A stretch of DNA of 64,000 nt from assembly GCA_900073065.1 (NCBI GenBank), contig FJOG01000039.1, positions 291,330 to 355,329 of the forward strand, given 5' to 3'. The number at the start of each line of letters is the position of its first letter. The stretch's first letter is position 1. The notes below the pieces were generated by a model. That model saw only the letters and a program-made list of their open reading frames with translations. It searched no databases and was not told the DNA's origin. Shown here piece after piece: positions 33,331 through 44,657 of this stretch. The stretch comes from Phialocephala subalpina (lineage: Eukaryota > Ascomycota > Leotiomycetes > Helotiales > Mollisiaceae). The position numbers and the translations under genes are program-made.

Positions 33331-35237
33331 GCGGGACTAATTCAAAATAAATATGGTTGGAACTGCTGACAGAGTAGCAAATGATTGTCCTGGCTTTAAT
33401 AGGACTTTATGAAGTTGGGACGAGCCCAGTTCAGTATCTCACTGAAGTTCAAGCTGTGTTACCGTTGTTTATCTTTAATCTCCTGGTAATTATCCTCATT
33501 TGGCTGTTAGTACATCTTCTCAATTCTCATGCAGTCTATTACTGACAGAGGTTGCGTAGGAGAAGGTTCAAGGTGGGAGGAGGAGTTGTTTCTTCAGAGA
33601 AAAGCTCAGGCCATGTGGTTTGAGAGTCATTCGGTGGAGTCTTGTATTTTGTGCTGGAGAACAATGCTGCTAGTTTAAATAGAAGTAGTGAAGGTCGTTA
33701 GATGGAGAGATTGTGAGATGGTGAGTGAGATGTAAACATGAGGGGTCCGGCTCTATGAGAAAGGGTGGAGATCTTGGAGATGGAGGGTGTGTTGAGCATG
33801 GTGTGCAGAACGATGTAACTGATGAGGCCTATTGCTCCTGTCAGGATGAGACGCATTCTGGAGGTGAATGTCCTATTTAATCTAGCGCTTTTTAGTCAAA
33901 GGTAGGAGGAGAAGATGAAAACGGAGAGAAGAGGGACAGAACCCTTTCGTGAGGAACTTGTTTAGACAAGGGAAAGAAGAGGCACGACAGATGAGTGGCA
34001 ACTCTCATTGTAGCACAAAGGGAGAAGGAAATATCCTCAGTCCGAAAGATTGGATGGTACCAAGCATTTTGAATCTCCGAGCTTGATAGGACAATCGAGG
34101 TCCGGTTGAGATACAATACTAGCCAATGGTTAGTGGCCACCAATTGTTTTTGCTTAAATGTAGGCTCACAAGTTGAGGAGACGCTGGAGCATTTTCTAAC
34201 CATTTGGTTTGCACGCTTGACAATGTATTTGCAAGTCTGCCTTTTTGTGTTCTAAAGTTTTGTACTTCTATTGGTTCTTTCTGCTGTCTCTTCTCATGCT
34301 TGCATCATGAGCAAACGCCACTCCTAATACATTTACAGTAGTTTAGACCCTACATTGCCGTTTTACAAAATCCCTTTCGCCAAGATAAAAAGACTAAATT
34401 AATAGGTTTCATTCAATCATACAATTAGTTATTTACCCTCTCTTAATTTCATACCCTATCCCTTTACAAACAATATTGTTTCAGGATAGTATAACGATGG
34501 CATTCACAGAGATGAGTATAGAATGAAGTTTAAAAGGAGAGGAGGGGATATTACCCCTAAGTGAGTGATTTGTGCATTACAAGGGGCAACAAGAGGAGCA
34601 GAAGTACAGTACAACCAAATAAATGAGGGGTGCAATGAAGCAAAGTCTCATCAGATTTCCAGACGATTGTCCCAATGGCGAAGAAACATTTCCAACCTAG
34701 GAATGTACCTCGCGCGGCATCTCGATGACTCGATAGTCGGACTGAAGTTTACGGGTACATCCAGTGCTATGTTCCTGAGTCTAGATCTTCGGCAGAGAAT
34801 GTTTCTCATTTGGTGGGCTTTTGGTATATTTTAAAATTGGAATACTGCGAGAGGAATTCTAGAGTGAAGAAAAAGAAGACGAGAGGATAGGTAATGAGCT
34901 TGAACCAGTCAAGCGAGAACCAGTGTTGTCATATGTGAGAGTCGGATTAGGTGAAATGGTATGACCGGCTCAGGGAGTCACTGGTGTTATAGTAAAGGGG
35001 GAAAGCGATGGTGTTACCTGTGCTTAAATTTCTGGACCAAGAAACTTTCGACTTGGAGGAAAGTGTCAAGACAATGTCCCAGAAATGCTGGGCCATTCAA
35101 GGACGTGTTTCATATTCCTTTCCGGATTACCCGTGGCTACTATTGCAAGTGATAAGAAGGGAGGAAGATCTCTTCTTGAGAAGTCCTGAAGCTGCTATGA
35201 CCCATCGTGATAGCAACAAAATGAGGGCATATTCGGC
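33331..35237. other. gene-poor AT-rich stretch
   Basis: 1.9 kb without a supported gene, AT-rich and of low complexity in places. I looked for transposase, reverse transcriptase and zinc-finger signatures and saw none. Confidence 0.45.
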
Positions 35238-36417
35238 TCATTCCACCTGGCTGGATTTGGTGTGCAACTCAGCCCCAACGTACCCAGCATCCATTTCCAC
35301 AAGTGGCACAGGTATGCCATGCATTTCCAGAATCTCGTTCGGTGGTGCTTCTTTTGGTTTGATATCGTCACCATGGAGTTGTGCCTTGTCGTGTGGTTCG
35401 TACTCAAGCCCCTTCTTCTTGCTCTGCCGTCTTCTCAAAGCCAAAAAAGCGACGGTAGCAATAACCACTAGTGCTACAGGTGCGATGACGGCGCCGGCGA
35501 TCCAATTATGTGTAGATGCTAATCCCGTTAGAGATCTCGAAGGAGGAATCAAGAAGTAACAGGGACAGGTTATCTTACAGCCATTTGCGGAGTTGCTGCT
35601 GCTTGTTCCAGTTTTGTCAGGTGCAGAAGCTGTTGAACTCGTGGCACTTGCAGTAGAATTTACCGACGTTCCTCCACCACTTCCCGAGCTGTTCGTCACA
35701 CTCCAAGTTCCATTTTGACAGTAGGCTGCAAATTGTTGCCACTCAAGATTGAGGTATTCTACAGAGCTCTGAAAAGATTTCAAACAAGATCTGCAAGCAG
35801 TGCATTCCTCCGAGTTCACGCTGGCTGACTCGCAGAGTCGAGACGTCTTGCCATTCTTTTGAAGCTCTAGGAAGCAATTGTTGCAAGGTGCGAAGCAGGA
35901 TGCGTGCATGATTCCATCTAGATTCGGCGACGATGTTGAGATCGCAAATTGACTGAGACTGGTTTGTGAACTCCAATCACCTGACGTGAGTGTTGAAATT
36001 GCACTTGATGTATTGTTAACCACCACATACTCTGTCACATTCTCCAGTTGGAAAAATGCCAAAACTTAAACCAAATGCCTGAGGGTTCAAATTGAAATAC
36101 CCTGGGATTCGGGGATAGTAGCTCGTCTCATTCACTGGCCATCTGATCTCAGTAAGGTTGGGAACTGGCTGACACTCGGAAGGATCGCACAACCAAGAGG
36201 ATGGTGGCGGATTTGCCCATAAGTCGCAGTACCAAGGTAAGCCTGGAGAGCAAATGTATCCAGGAGAGCAGCCCCACGTTGTTGTTCCGTTCTGCACTCC
36301 ATTTGAACTGCTGCTGTTGGCAGGTATCTGGCAGGTGTTAAGAGTAGGTGTTGAGGACACCCCCGTCACTGTCAATGAACTCGATGAAACAAGTGACAGA
36401 CCACTAGAAGTGCTCAT
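35238..36417 (-). pseudogene. Cys-rich membrane glycoprotein gene with one frameshift
   Basis: The reading runs from ATG 36417 (MSTSSGLSLVSSSS) in one frame to about 36052 and continues in another frame to the stop at 35238. The break is in a five-A run (36052-36056), where one base fewer would restore FGLSFGIF-QLENVTEYV. A 60-nt intron (35578..35519, GTAAGA..CTAAC..TAG) should be removed before the membrane helix. The protein has a Cys/Pro/Trp-rich domain (CSPGYICSPGLPWYCDLWAN, SWLCDPSECQPVPN), many N-glycosylation sites and Cys pairs, a Ser/Thr/Gly stalk, one transmembrane helix (WIAGAVIAPVALVVIATVAF) and a cytoplasmic tail. It lacks an N-terminal signal peptide in this model. It resembles uncharacterised surface glycoproteins of filamentous fungi. 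A base-call error is as likely as true loss. Confidence 0.65.
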
Positions 36418-37622
36418 TTTCCTGAGTGAATTTCGTTGGTACCAAAGAAAACAAGTTGAAATGGTCCATAAAGTGCGCAAACCGCTCCGTGAAGGGGTCT
36501 TCAGATGAAGGTTGTGGTAATGTGGCTGAGCAGTGCAGCTTATCTGCTCTCACGAGGTTGCCCCGTTCCTGCGAGCCTAGCTACTTGAATTGCATATGTC
36601 TTATCTTCTTCTCATAAAGTGATTGGTTGATGCAATTCAACCGGATGTCCATTCGACGATCGCTGCAACGCCACAATACCAATGTAACCTTGTAAATCGA
36701 ACCCTTGTTCTCTGACCCCTCTTTTGTTCTCCAATGCTTGCGCTGCGAAATAAATAACAGCGAATGAACTTCACTGATGTCAAGAGAAGCAAGCGATTTA
36801 TTCTGCAGTCAAAAACTCTAGATCAAGGTTACTATCACTGTGCTCCTCGCTTGAGTGAAGTTTTGCTTCCTATCGCAGCCTTTGTGAAGAAGGATTCTTA
36901 CGCACCCCTCGAGTAGTCTCAAGTTTATCAAATGACGGAGGGCATTAAAAAATATGATGAGGACCAGGAATTTGGCGTGTGCAATCATAGAAATGAAGAA
37001 AAGAAGGACAAAAGAGGATGGCGTGGTAGGAAGTAGCCGAGGCGCTAGGCCTCTTTCGTGGGTGTCAAAAGGGGCACACGTGCTTCTCTCTTTGGAAGAC
37101 AATCTGGACTTCATCCTTTCAATGGAATAAAACTTAATGGAATGGAAACCATTTGCGAAGGGTCAAGAGCTAGGCAGAGAGATCTCGGGTGGCACAGATA
37201 GAGCGAGAAGGAGGTGAAGGCGTTTGGAGGGTGTAGCGATAGATCGAGTGAGATCGAACTCCGAAAATTGAGAGAGGAGGCTTGTGAATCGCTGTGCTGA
37301 AGCAATTTTTCATCCATAGCGAGATCATTTAATGCAAATCTATACCCAGCCTATTCCCTGATCCGAAACCCCCCCTCAGAATTCATGCCATTTGGAAACA
37401 TAACAGCTCACCTGCCTGCTGCGATGCAAAAACCCTTGCCCATAGACCATCTACAAACCAACCCATAAGTATTACCGCAACACCGTGAGAACCTACGAAA
37501 ACTAACCGGATCCCAGACTACAAGTCTCACCCGAACAAAAGGAAAGAAACTCCCACAAACAGTAACACCCGCATGATCCTGCCGACAGAAAACCCATCAG
37601 TAGCATATAAAGACATCAATAT
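36418..37622. other. intergenic, no gene seen
   Basis: 1.2 kb between two minus-strand genes. The sequence before 36417 contains the promoter of the membrane glycoprotein. Short frames lack domains. Confidence 0.45.
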
Positions 37623-38554
37623 TCATCTCTTCCTCTTCTTTAATGGTGAGCCGCTCTTCTTGCTTGTGGAGCCCTTCCTTAGCATCGGCTTGACGTGGGT
37701 TGGTGACGCTAATTGCTTGTATGGACAGTCCTCATCTTCTCTATGCTGGTGCAGGTCGCAACCCAACTCTCCTCGAGGGTCCTTCTTCTCCTGAGCTCCT
37801 TGACCAAAGATAGTGGCGAAGAAGTCTGTGCAGAGATCGGTGCAGCTTTGCATGAGCGGTTGCATAGTGGCCTTGCTCCAACCGTAAACATCCTCACTCT
37901 CATCCGAATGGAAGGTGATATAGACGAACAGCTTTAGCATGAATGATCTCAGCTTCGAGTTCTCGTGGGTGATATCGTATGCTAGCTCGATGTCGCTTGG
38001 GATTGGAAGGCAATCACTCTCAAGCATCAGGGTAGAGAGTCGTTCCAAGGTCTGGTCAGCCAACGTGGTGATGTTGTATTTTTCGGCAAATGCGAAGAGA
38101 TGGATGAGGGTCGGGATTGACGAGTCAGTTTCTGAGTTGACTGGAAGCTCGATCTTGTCCTTGATAACCCATATGACGAACAAAGCAAAGGCTTCACAGA
38201 CGTCTTCGGGAAGATTAGCGGTCTGTGATTGTGCCTCGCGCCAGTTGCCATTGAACATATGGTCGAAGTATGCAACCTTGTGACACAATGGAGCTTTATA
38301 GACCACGAAGGTTTTCTTAACAGTTGAGCCTACAGTGATGTGTACAACATCGAAACCGATCTCCCTTTATCCAGTCAGCAAGGTTTCTAGAATTTCATGG
38401 AAAGTACTCACTCCGCAAAGCTGAGAGGCTTTGACTTAGTCTCGAATGCAGTGCTAGAGGATGCGCCGGTGCTGACATCGTTGGGGGAGCTCATCTTGAT
38501 CGGGGAGTTTGGTGCACTTGGAAGAGGCGTGTTTGGCAGGGTTGGCAGACTCAT
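37623..38554 (-). CDS. BTB-array gene 1, BTB protein with CxxHxHx5C motif
   Basis: Exons 38554..38412 and 38364..37623 join to 885 nt, 294 aa. Exon 1 encodes a Pro/Ser-rich N-terminus (MSLPTLPNTPLPSAP). The intron is phase 2, directly before the BTB start EEIGFDVVHITVG. BTB: KTFVVYKAPLCHKVAYFDHM, then F-N-G-N-W, PEDVCEAFALFVIWVI. A helical BACK-like part follows (LFAFAEKYNITTLADQT). Near the end is C-D-L-H-Q-H-x5-C-P-Y, followed here by an extra basic tail (KKSGSPLKKRKR), a likely nuclear signal that other members lack. Family knowledge: BTB folds dimerise and often bind CUL3. First (most downstream) of five paralogs, all on the minus strand. Confidence 0.85.
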
Positions 38555-39266
38555 GCTGAAGGTTGGTGGTGTGAAGAGGAGAGTCGATTCGTCGACGCAA
38601 TGGAGAGCTCGGAGATCGATGGTTGATGATCTGGAGAGCGAGAACGGAGCAATGAAAGGAACTTGGAGATCGATCCCAGACAGTAGAGAAATCTGCAAGT
38701 TGACCAAGGTTGGGGGGTGAAAGAAGTGAGATTGTACGAAAGAGATTCTCGTAGATCGAAGGGGGACTAGTGACTGCCAAGCGAAGTAAGCTCGTCCGGC
38801 CTGACAGTCGGAGCAAAGGTGAGTTTCTGAATCGAGAAGCTCTCATCCTGTATGCTCTCATGGGCCGTACCGATGGTCAAGCGACCACTAATGTCAGCAG
38901 AGTCGCGTGAAGATGGCGAATGTGGGAAACGAGTTCAAGCGATGATTCGAACTTCGATGTCCGTATCAAGGACCTTCCTAACACGTTGACTTCATTTGGA
39001 AATGGTCACCCCTGACTAACAACGAATTAAAACGTCTTTCAGTTGATTCCGTCGATTGAACACACCCATCCTATAGAAGCAGCCTTAAGAGCGATTCTTC
39101 TCGGTTTTTAGCGACCAAACTTTCAAAAATTGCAATTGCTACATTAAAACCGTCATCCGAGAGTTCAAGCGCAACCAGTGATATCATTCCTCTATGTACC
39201 TCTTGTAGATAGGCATAATACCTGCTACTACGACACGAAACATTATGAAGGTCATTCCACGCTTTC
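38555..39266. other. spacer between BTB paralogs
   Basis: 0.7 kb containing the promoter of BTB-array gene 1 and the 3' flank of gene 2. No gene seen. Confidence 0.5.
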
Positions 39267-39959
39267 CTATTCCCCCGGTGTTTTTCTCTTCTTATTGTAT
39301 GGACACATCTCAGTCTTGGCGTGTTGGTGATAGTCGCACGCAAATGCAGACCTTGGATCCAAAGGTGCTTTGCCGGATTGACTGCGGAGTAATCCGTAGT
39401 AGTCTTTGCTGAGATCTATGCTGGCCCATAAAGCATTGTGAATTTTCTCAGAGCTCCAGGTACCGTTGCCAGTGCTGTCAGATAGCTGGAGGGTACAATA
39501 CGCAAAGCACCGTGCTGCGAAAAGGCGAAGTTTGGAATTGGCGGAACAAAGATCGTAGCACAACTTCATCATGAGCGGCGAGAGCATGCAATTGCTAGCC
39601 AGCGTCTCCTTCGCGATAAAGTCCATTGTGAGATCCGCAAGCTTTGTGCAGCCGTATTTTTCGGCGAGCGAATAGAGATTGAGGTAGCGCGTCAGGTCGA
39701 TGTGTTTGCCTTTACCACCTTCGTCTCTTACAACTTCAATCCTATCAAGATATACCCAGCCGAGCATCGACTCAATCGCACCAGGGTTATCCTCAGGAAG
39801 TTTCGCTGATTGAGTTTGACCTGCTTGGAATGGAACATTGAACATCTTTTTGAAGTGCGGAATCTTCTCGCACAACTTTTTCTTGTGGACGGTGAAAGTT
39901 CTCTTGTCCTCACCAACCACAAGGGTTACTACACCATCTCCAAGTTGCCTGCTCGCCAT
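39267..39959 (-). CDS. BTB-array gene 2, BTB protein with CxxHxHx5C motif
   Basis: From ATG 39959 (MASRQLGDGVVTLVVG) this gives 230 aa. BTB: KRTFTVHKKKLCEKIPHFKK, F-N-V-P-F and PEDNPGAIESMLGWVYLDRI; helical part NLYSLAEKYGCTKLADLTMD; end C-D-Y-H-Q-H-x5-C-P-Y. The frame stays open upstream to 40502, but those residues are basic and unlike any paralog. The paralogs have an intron exactly before the QLGDGVV position, and a fitting phase-2 acceptor (GAGCAG) lies at 39949-39954. The true protein may therefore have a different upstream exon that I could not place. The start given is the conservative one. Confidence 0.75.
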   Translation of the reverse strand: MASRQLGDGVVTLVVGEDKRTFTVHKKKLCEKIPHFKKMFNVPFQAGQTQSAKLPEDNPGAIESMLGWVYLDRIEVVRDEGGKGKHIDLTRYLNLYSLAEKYGCTKLADLTMDFIAKETLASNCMLSPLMMKLCYDLCSANSKLRLFAARCFAYCTLQLSDSTGNGTWSSEKIHNALWASIDLSKDYYGLLRSQSGKAPLDPRSAFACDYHQHAKTEMCPYNKKRKTPGE

Positions 39960-41526
39960 TAGCTTGTGAGCCTGAGAGAATAGTATATGCAGCCTACCGG
40001 AATAGAGGACCCTCTGCCTCTGCAGCAAGAACCGCACCTCCTGTTGACATCTCGATGACTTGACACAACTCCCGCAAAGTAGAGTTTTGGGCTTATGGTT
40101 TCGTGTCTTGAGACGGCTGGGCAGCAGCTGATGCAATATATCGTTCTCGATAAGAAAGCGGTGGTGGCAGCTTCTCCATGTGCCGTCGATGTACGTGAGG
40201 TAGAGGTGGAGGACGGCGTACCTTAAAGTTATTAGTCCAGCTCCGCCAAGGCGAAAGACTTTGAAAGGTTTGTAGCTTACAAAAGAAACCTGTTCTTGGT
40301 CTGCTTTTGAGGAATTAGGACGGGATAGTGTTGCGCGGTGGGCATGGCCGTTGAAGAGAAGGGAGAGAAGTTCGCGTCGAAGTCGAAGACGTCTTGTCCA
40401 ATCTACGCTAGCCAAGCGAACACTAACTCTCCTCGATGCGGCAGGCATCTCAAGGGCTCTTTCCGTTGTACGTTTTGCTCTTAGTACTTTTGGCGAGGGC
40501 AAAGTTCTGATCGAAACTTGGAAATTGAAACTTGAGCACTTTCTCCCTTCGTAGGCGGGGAAGGTAGAGGTCAGTGTTGAGGAGGAGGGGGTGACGAGGG
40601 CTGCGAAAGTCGATCGTTCCTTCCTTTTTCCTTTCGCTGGAGCTCACATCAGCAGAGTTTCTCACCCTCACCTTTATCTTCGACATTTCTATCTGTGAAA
40701 CGCTGTGGTCGCATGATGGTGAATTGATCGGGGAAAGAGACCGCTAGTGCTGCGCCATGGTGCTCCAGCAACCAGAAGCGCAACTCGATCAGTTTCCTTT
40801 CCCAATTGTCGATGCTGCGATTTCAAGTCTCTAACGCATCCCAAGATTCGAGTCGATATGGAGACCCACGGCAGGATGTATTGGATAGGGGAGAGGGTGT
40901 GCAAGCAAGGTTGGAATCGAGCCCTTTTGCATCGGGTTGAAGAGGAGTCTTGAGCTTTGCTCCAGGTACAGCTCATGCAAAGCATAAGCAGCCTTTCAGA
41001 CAGGGTGAAGTTACTATGAAATTTCGCAATGATGATCAGTAAGCAACGACTTGGAGAGCACAGAAGATGACGCAAGAGCTGAAAGATGAAGGTCAATTCA
41101 CCAAGGACGTCGAATTCGAAGGAGACCGGAGAACAATAATGGAAAGAGCAGTCATGAAAATTGCTTACTTATGGCTCTAAAGGCAACCGTAGGACGGCTC
41201 TAGGTTCACTGCATGATCAATTTTCGTGTTTCAAAGTATGTCGTGGAATCACTTCTCTGGGCCTGTTTGATGACAATGAATAATAGTAAAATTACTTCAT
41301 TATCCGACGCAACTCGAATCAAAATCAACGCTCAATAGACTTTTCCACCGTAACATTATGCTCTCATACCTCTGCCATTCGTATTCTATATCCAAGGGTA
41401 TCTGTCAGGGACTTTTCGCCCCGCAGAAGCACATGTATCGATGCCTGTCCTTGTATTAGAATCATGGCCACTGAAAGCCGGGAAGGTCGACTCACCCGTG
41501 TTTCTTTACAGAACTAAAGAAACGCA
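39960..41526. other. upstream region of BTB-array gene 2
   Basis: 1.6 kb. It probably holds the missing first exon and promoter of BTB-array gene 2 and the 3' flank of gene 3. A minus-strand frame at 40450-40686 is basic with no domain. Confidence 0.4.
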
Positions 41527-42505
41527 CTACTTCTGCTTGTATGGGCATGGCTCAGTATCGGAATGCTGGTGGTAATCGCATGGAGGGGCCAGAAGGGGGT
41601 CGGCTGGCTTGTTCATCCTCGCCCATCCAGTGTGCTCTCGAAGCATGGCAAAGACATCTTTGAAGAAGTCATCATCCTTGGTGAGCTCCAAGCGCATATT
41701 ATCATTGGTAAACGCGGTTTCAACTTGGACGTTAGCCGTGAGAAAGATATACACGAAGTGTCTCGCGAGGAAGAGACGGAGCTTCGACTTCTCATGTGTC
41801 CAACTGTAAGCAATTCCCATGGCTGGGGCATGGAGCCAGTGAGTTTTGTCTCGGAGGTATCGGGTGATTCGATCCATGGTTTGGTCTTGGAGGCGAACTA
41901 TGTTGTACTTTTCCGCGAGAGCGAAAAGAGCCATGAGTTGTTTGCAACCGTAATAACGCTCGTTAGGGGATGCGCCGAGTTCGTGGGGGTTCTCAACGAC
42001 ACTCGAATATATCCAGCCGATAAGAAGTCCAAACGTGGTAGGATCGTCCTCTGGGAACTCGGCAGTCTGACTGATACCTTCGGCGAATGGTCCGTTGAAG
42101 AGCTTCTCGAAGAACAGGACTTTGGCGCAAAGGATCTTCTTATGGACGAGGAATGAACGAGCTTTATCTCCTTGGCCAACACGAAACGATACAGTATCTA
42201 CACCTATCTGACTGTGCAATGTTGGCATCGGAGGTGTGTCTTGCATAATGGATTGAGACCTACTCGAAGAGATATAGTACTTTGCTAGAGGGCGGCTCTG
42301 AGGGTTTTGTAAGGTTGGCGATCAAGGGCTTCATCGTAAGATCCGTCACGGCGGCGGGAGCGCTGGGAGGTGCGGCAACGGGAACTGTTGTACTAGGAGG
42401 TGTTGCACTCGGAGGCGCGGTAGTCGGAGGTGTGATCAAGGGAGGCATCGTATTGGGAGTTACACCCCAGGTTGCGACAGCTCCATTTGTGGTGTTGGAA
42501 GCCAT
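41527..42505 (-). CDS. BTB-array gene 3, BTB protein with CxxHxHx5C motif
   Basis: Exons 42505..42281 and 42207..41527 join to 906 nt, 301 aa. Exon 1 encodes a Pro/Thr/Ala-rich N-terminus starting MASNTTNGAVATWGV. The intron is phase 0 here, not phase 2, but lies at the same protein position, before KIGVDTVSFRVG. BTB: RSFLVHKKILCAKVLFFEKL, F-N-G-P-F, PEDDPTTFGLLIGWIYSS. Helical part: LMALFALAEKYNIVRLQDQT, SKLRLFLARHFVYIF. End: C-D-Y-H-Q-H-x5-C-P-Y-K-Q-K. A start at 42246 inside the intron-1 region would also give an open frame, but splicing matches the paralogs better. Confidence 0.83.
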
Positions 42506-43106
42506 CTTGTTGAGACGTTGGTGGTTGATATTCGAAGAAGCGCAAGGTAGAAGATATGTGGTGGCTTGTTATGCTCGCCGACGTCGAGAATTAAGCTAGC
42601 GGGTGTGCAACCCAATTCACCTAGCTCGAAAATGAAATGTGAATGTGAGCTCCCTTGATAGCCTTGCAGTATTTTGAGTATGATGACATTACCTGGAAGA
42701 TATATAGAGAAATATTCCTAGACCACGATTGCCGGATGCGCGTGCAATGTAATTGAGCTTCAATACACCCACCGCCTGACGATTCTCAAAACGAGCTTTG
42801 TGAACAACCCCAGACCACTTGCAATCTATACATGGGAAGCATCATCTGTAGCAGACTCGCCAGTTTATCAATCAGCTAGCGTAACACTTTGTGAGAGAGC
42901 AAGCACTTACTGAAACGCACTGACGAGCATGATTTGGTGCAAACAATTTACAATCAGATTCCCGAGGTCATCCATTTGACAAAACCCTGCATTGATCTCT
43001 TGGTTGCCATTCCTACTTCGAGTTAGAATACGGGGCGGGAGCAAACCCCTTTCCTCTCAACCCAGGCCACTTTTCCTCCGACATCTCAGCTAGTAACATT
43101 CCATCA
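42506..43106. other. spacer between BTB paralogs
   Basis: 0.6 kb with promoter of BTB-array gene 3 and 3' flank of gene 4. Nothing else seen. Confidence 0.5.
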
Positions 43107-44096
43107 CTACTTACTCTTCAAATATGGGCAGATTTCGTTGACAGCATGCTGGTGATAATCGCACTCAGGATACATATCCAGCATAGAATGAGCCTTCCCC
43201 CCACTCACCCTGAACTCCGCAATAACATCAGCCAACAACCCCCGATTCTCCCCAAGAATCTTCTCCAACGCCTTATTCGATGAAAACTCATGGTTCGGTG
43301 CCAACAGGTGCCCCTCAGAATCATATGAACAAAGACCCTGGTGGTCCAAACTCTCAACTTGGAGCCAGCACGAACTTCGTTATAGGCCATGCTCAAAGGT
43401 GTCGGGTTTGGTAGGATCTGGTGAGCTTTACAGAACTTTGTGAGGAAATCCATGGCTTCATCGGAGAGGCGGGAGATGTTGAGTTTCTCGGCAAGGATAA
43501 AGAGCATTACTAGTTGTTGGCTTCGGGCGAATCCTCCGCTTGCTGAGGTGACCTTGTCTTGAGGTATTTCGATGGTGCCTTTGTAGATCCATCCGATGAG
43601 AAACTTGAACGCTTGATCAGGACGCAGCAATTGTGATGTTAGCATTCACCTTTGGGAACATCAGGGTAGAAACCGATAAGAGAAGCATGGATTTAGGGTA
43701 GTACGACTTACACTCATCTTCGGGGAATGTTGCTTGCAGCATGGGACCGTCTTGGAACCATGCCTTGAATATATCCTCAAAGATAGGAGCTTTCTTGCAC
43801 AAGATATCCTTGTGACAAAGAAAGTCTTCGATCTCTCGCCAGTACCAACAACGGGTTCAACCATCTCAGTACCAAGTTCACTGCAATACAGTCGATTAGT
43901 GAATGAAGCACACGCGCGCTCAGGTGGATTCGATTTACTCGGCGAGATGATCCTGGACAGGAATCTTGGGGACTGCAGAAGGCCGAGTGGGAGGCGCAGG
44001 AGTGAGGAAGGGTTCGGGAGAAGGAACAAAGGGGTCTGGAAGACCAGAGGGTGCCTTCGCTCCGGCCATGTTTGGCAAGTTTGTGAGTATTGACAT
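43107..44096 (-). pseudogene. BTB-array gene 4 with two frameshifts
   Basis: Same plan as its neighbours: Pro-rich exon 1 (44096..43939; a second possible start at 44069), phase-2 intron (GA|T), then exon 2 43880..43712 and exon 3 from 43611. The BTB start DELGTEMVEPVVG runs in one frame to TFFV. The next part (HKDILCKKAPIFEDIF) is in another frame, with one base missing near 43813-43816. The reading continues over the second intron through FKFLIGWIYKG, LVMLFILAEKLNISRL and SKLRVWTTRVFVHMI. At a four-C run (43311-43314) it shifts again, one base missing, and ends in C-D-Y-H-Q-H-x5-C-P-Y. Both breaks are single-base losses, so decay or base-call error are both possible. The intact end and splice sites suggest the break, if real, is recent. 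Confidence 0.75.
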
Positions 44097-44657
44097 CCTG
44101 ATCTGCCCGCGAAGTTGTCGAGGTGAGGCAAGAACGCGTCGTCGAAGCGAGGTCATACTAACGCGAGGTCGGAATTCACCTATTTCCATGGGAAGGGAAT
44201 AATAATGTCCGGTTCCGGGTTTTGACTCTTTAAAGATTGAATCACCGAGAAAGGCGTTGTGAACTCGTTCGGAGGACATGGTGAAAAAGAACCCATTTGG
44301 TCCGAACCTATCCTGATCAGCATTGTTTCTATTCGCGAGAGATCTCACATCCGAAGTTGATGACTGACTCTAGTATACTCACTGCGGTACCTGGAGAAGA
44401 TGGGCGGCCGCTTGAGATGGGTGCCTTCATATAGTTTTGGCCATGGTGGATTGCAGGATCACTTTGACGACACTGGTGACATTGCAAGCTCTTCTCAATT
44501 TGATTGAAGAAATCGAAATTGCCAGACACCTAGAGGATCTGACACTTGGAGAATTGCAACTACTAGCTGACTAGGAAAAATAGACTCACGCATAAAGCAA
44601 CGAAGTATTACACTAAAATGTACCCACTGACGAGCGTTCTACAATCTCAACGTCCAA
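44097..44657. other. spacer between BTB paralogs
   Basis: 0.56 kb with promoter of BTB-array gene 4 and 3' flank of gene 5. No gene seen. Confidence 0.5.

Noticed and set aside
32520..35237. Intact transposon in the repeat field and gene-poor stretch
   Set aside because: No terminal repeats, target-site duplication or transposase/reverse-transcriptase motif seen.
39960..40502. In-frame N-terminal extension of BTB-array gene 2
   Set aside because: Basic, Arg/Leu-rich residues unlike any paralog, and it lies across the conserved intron site; more likely intron and leader sequence.
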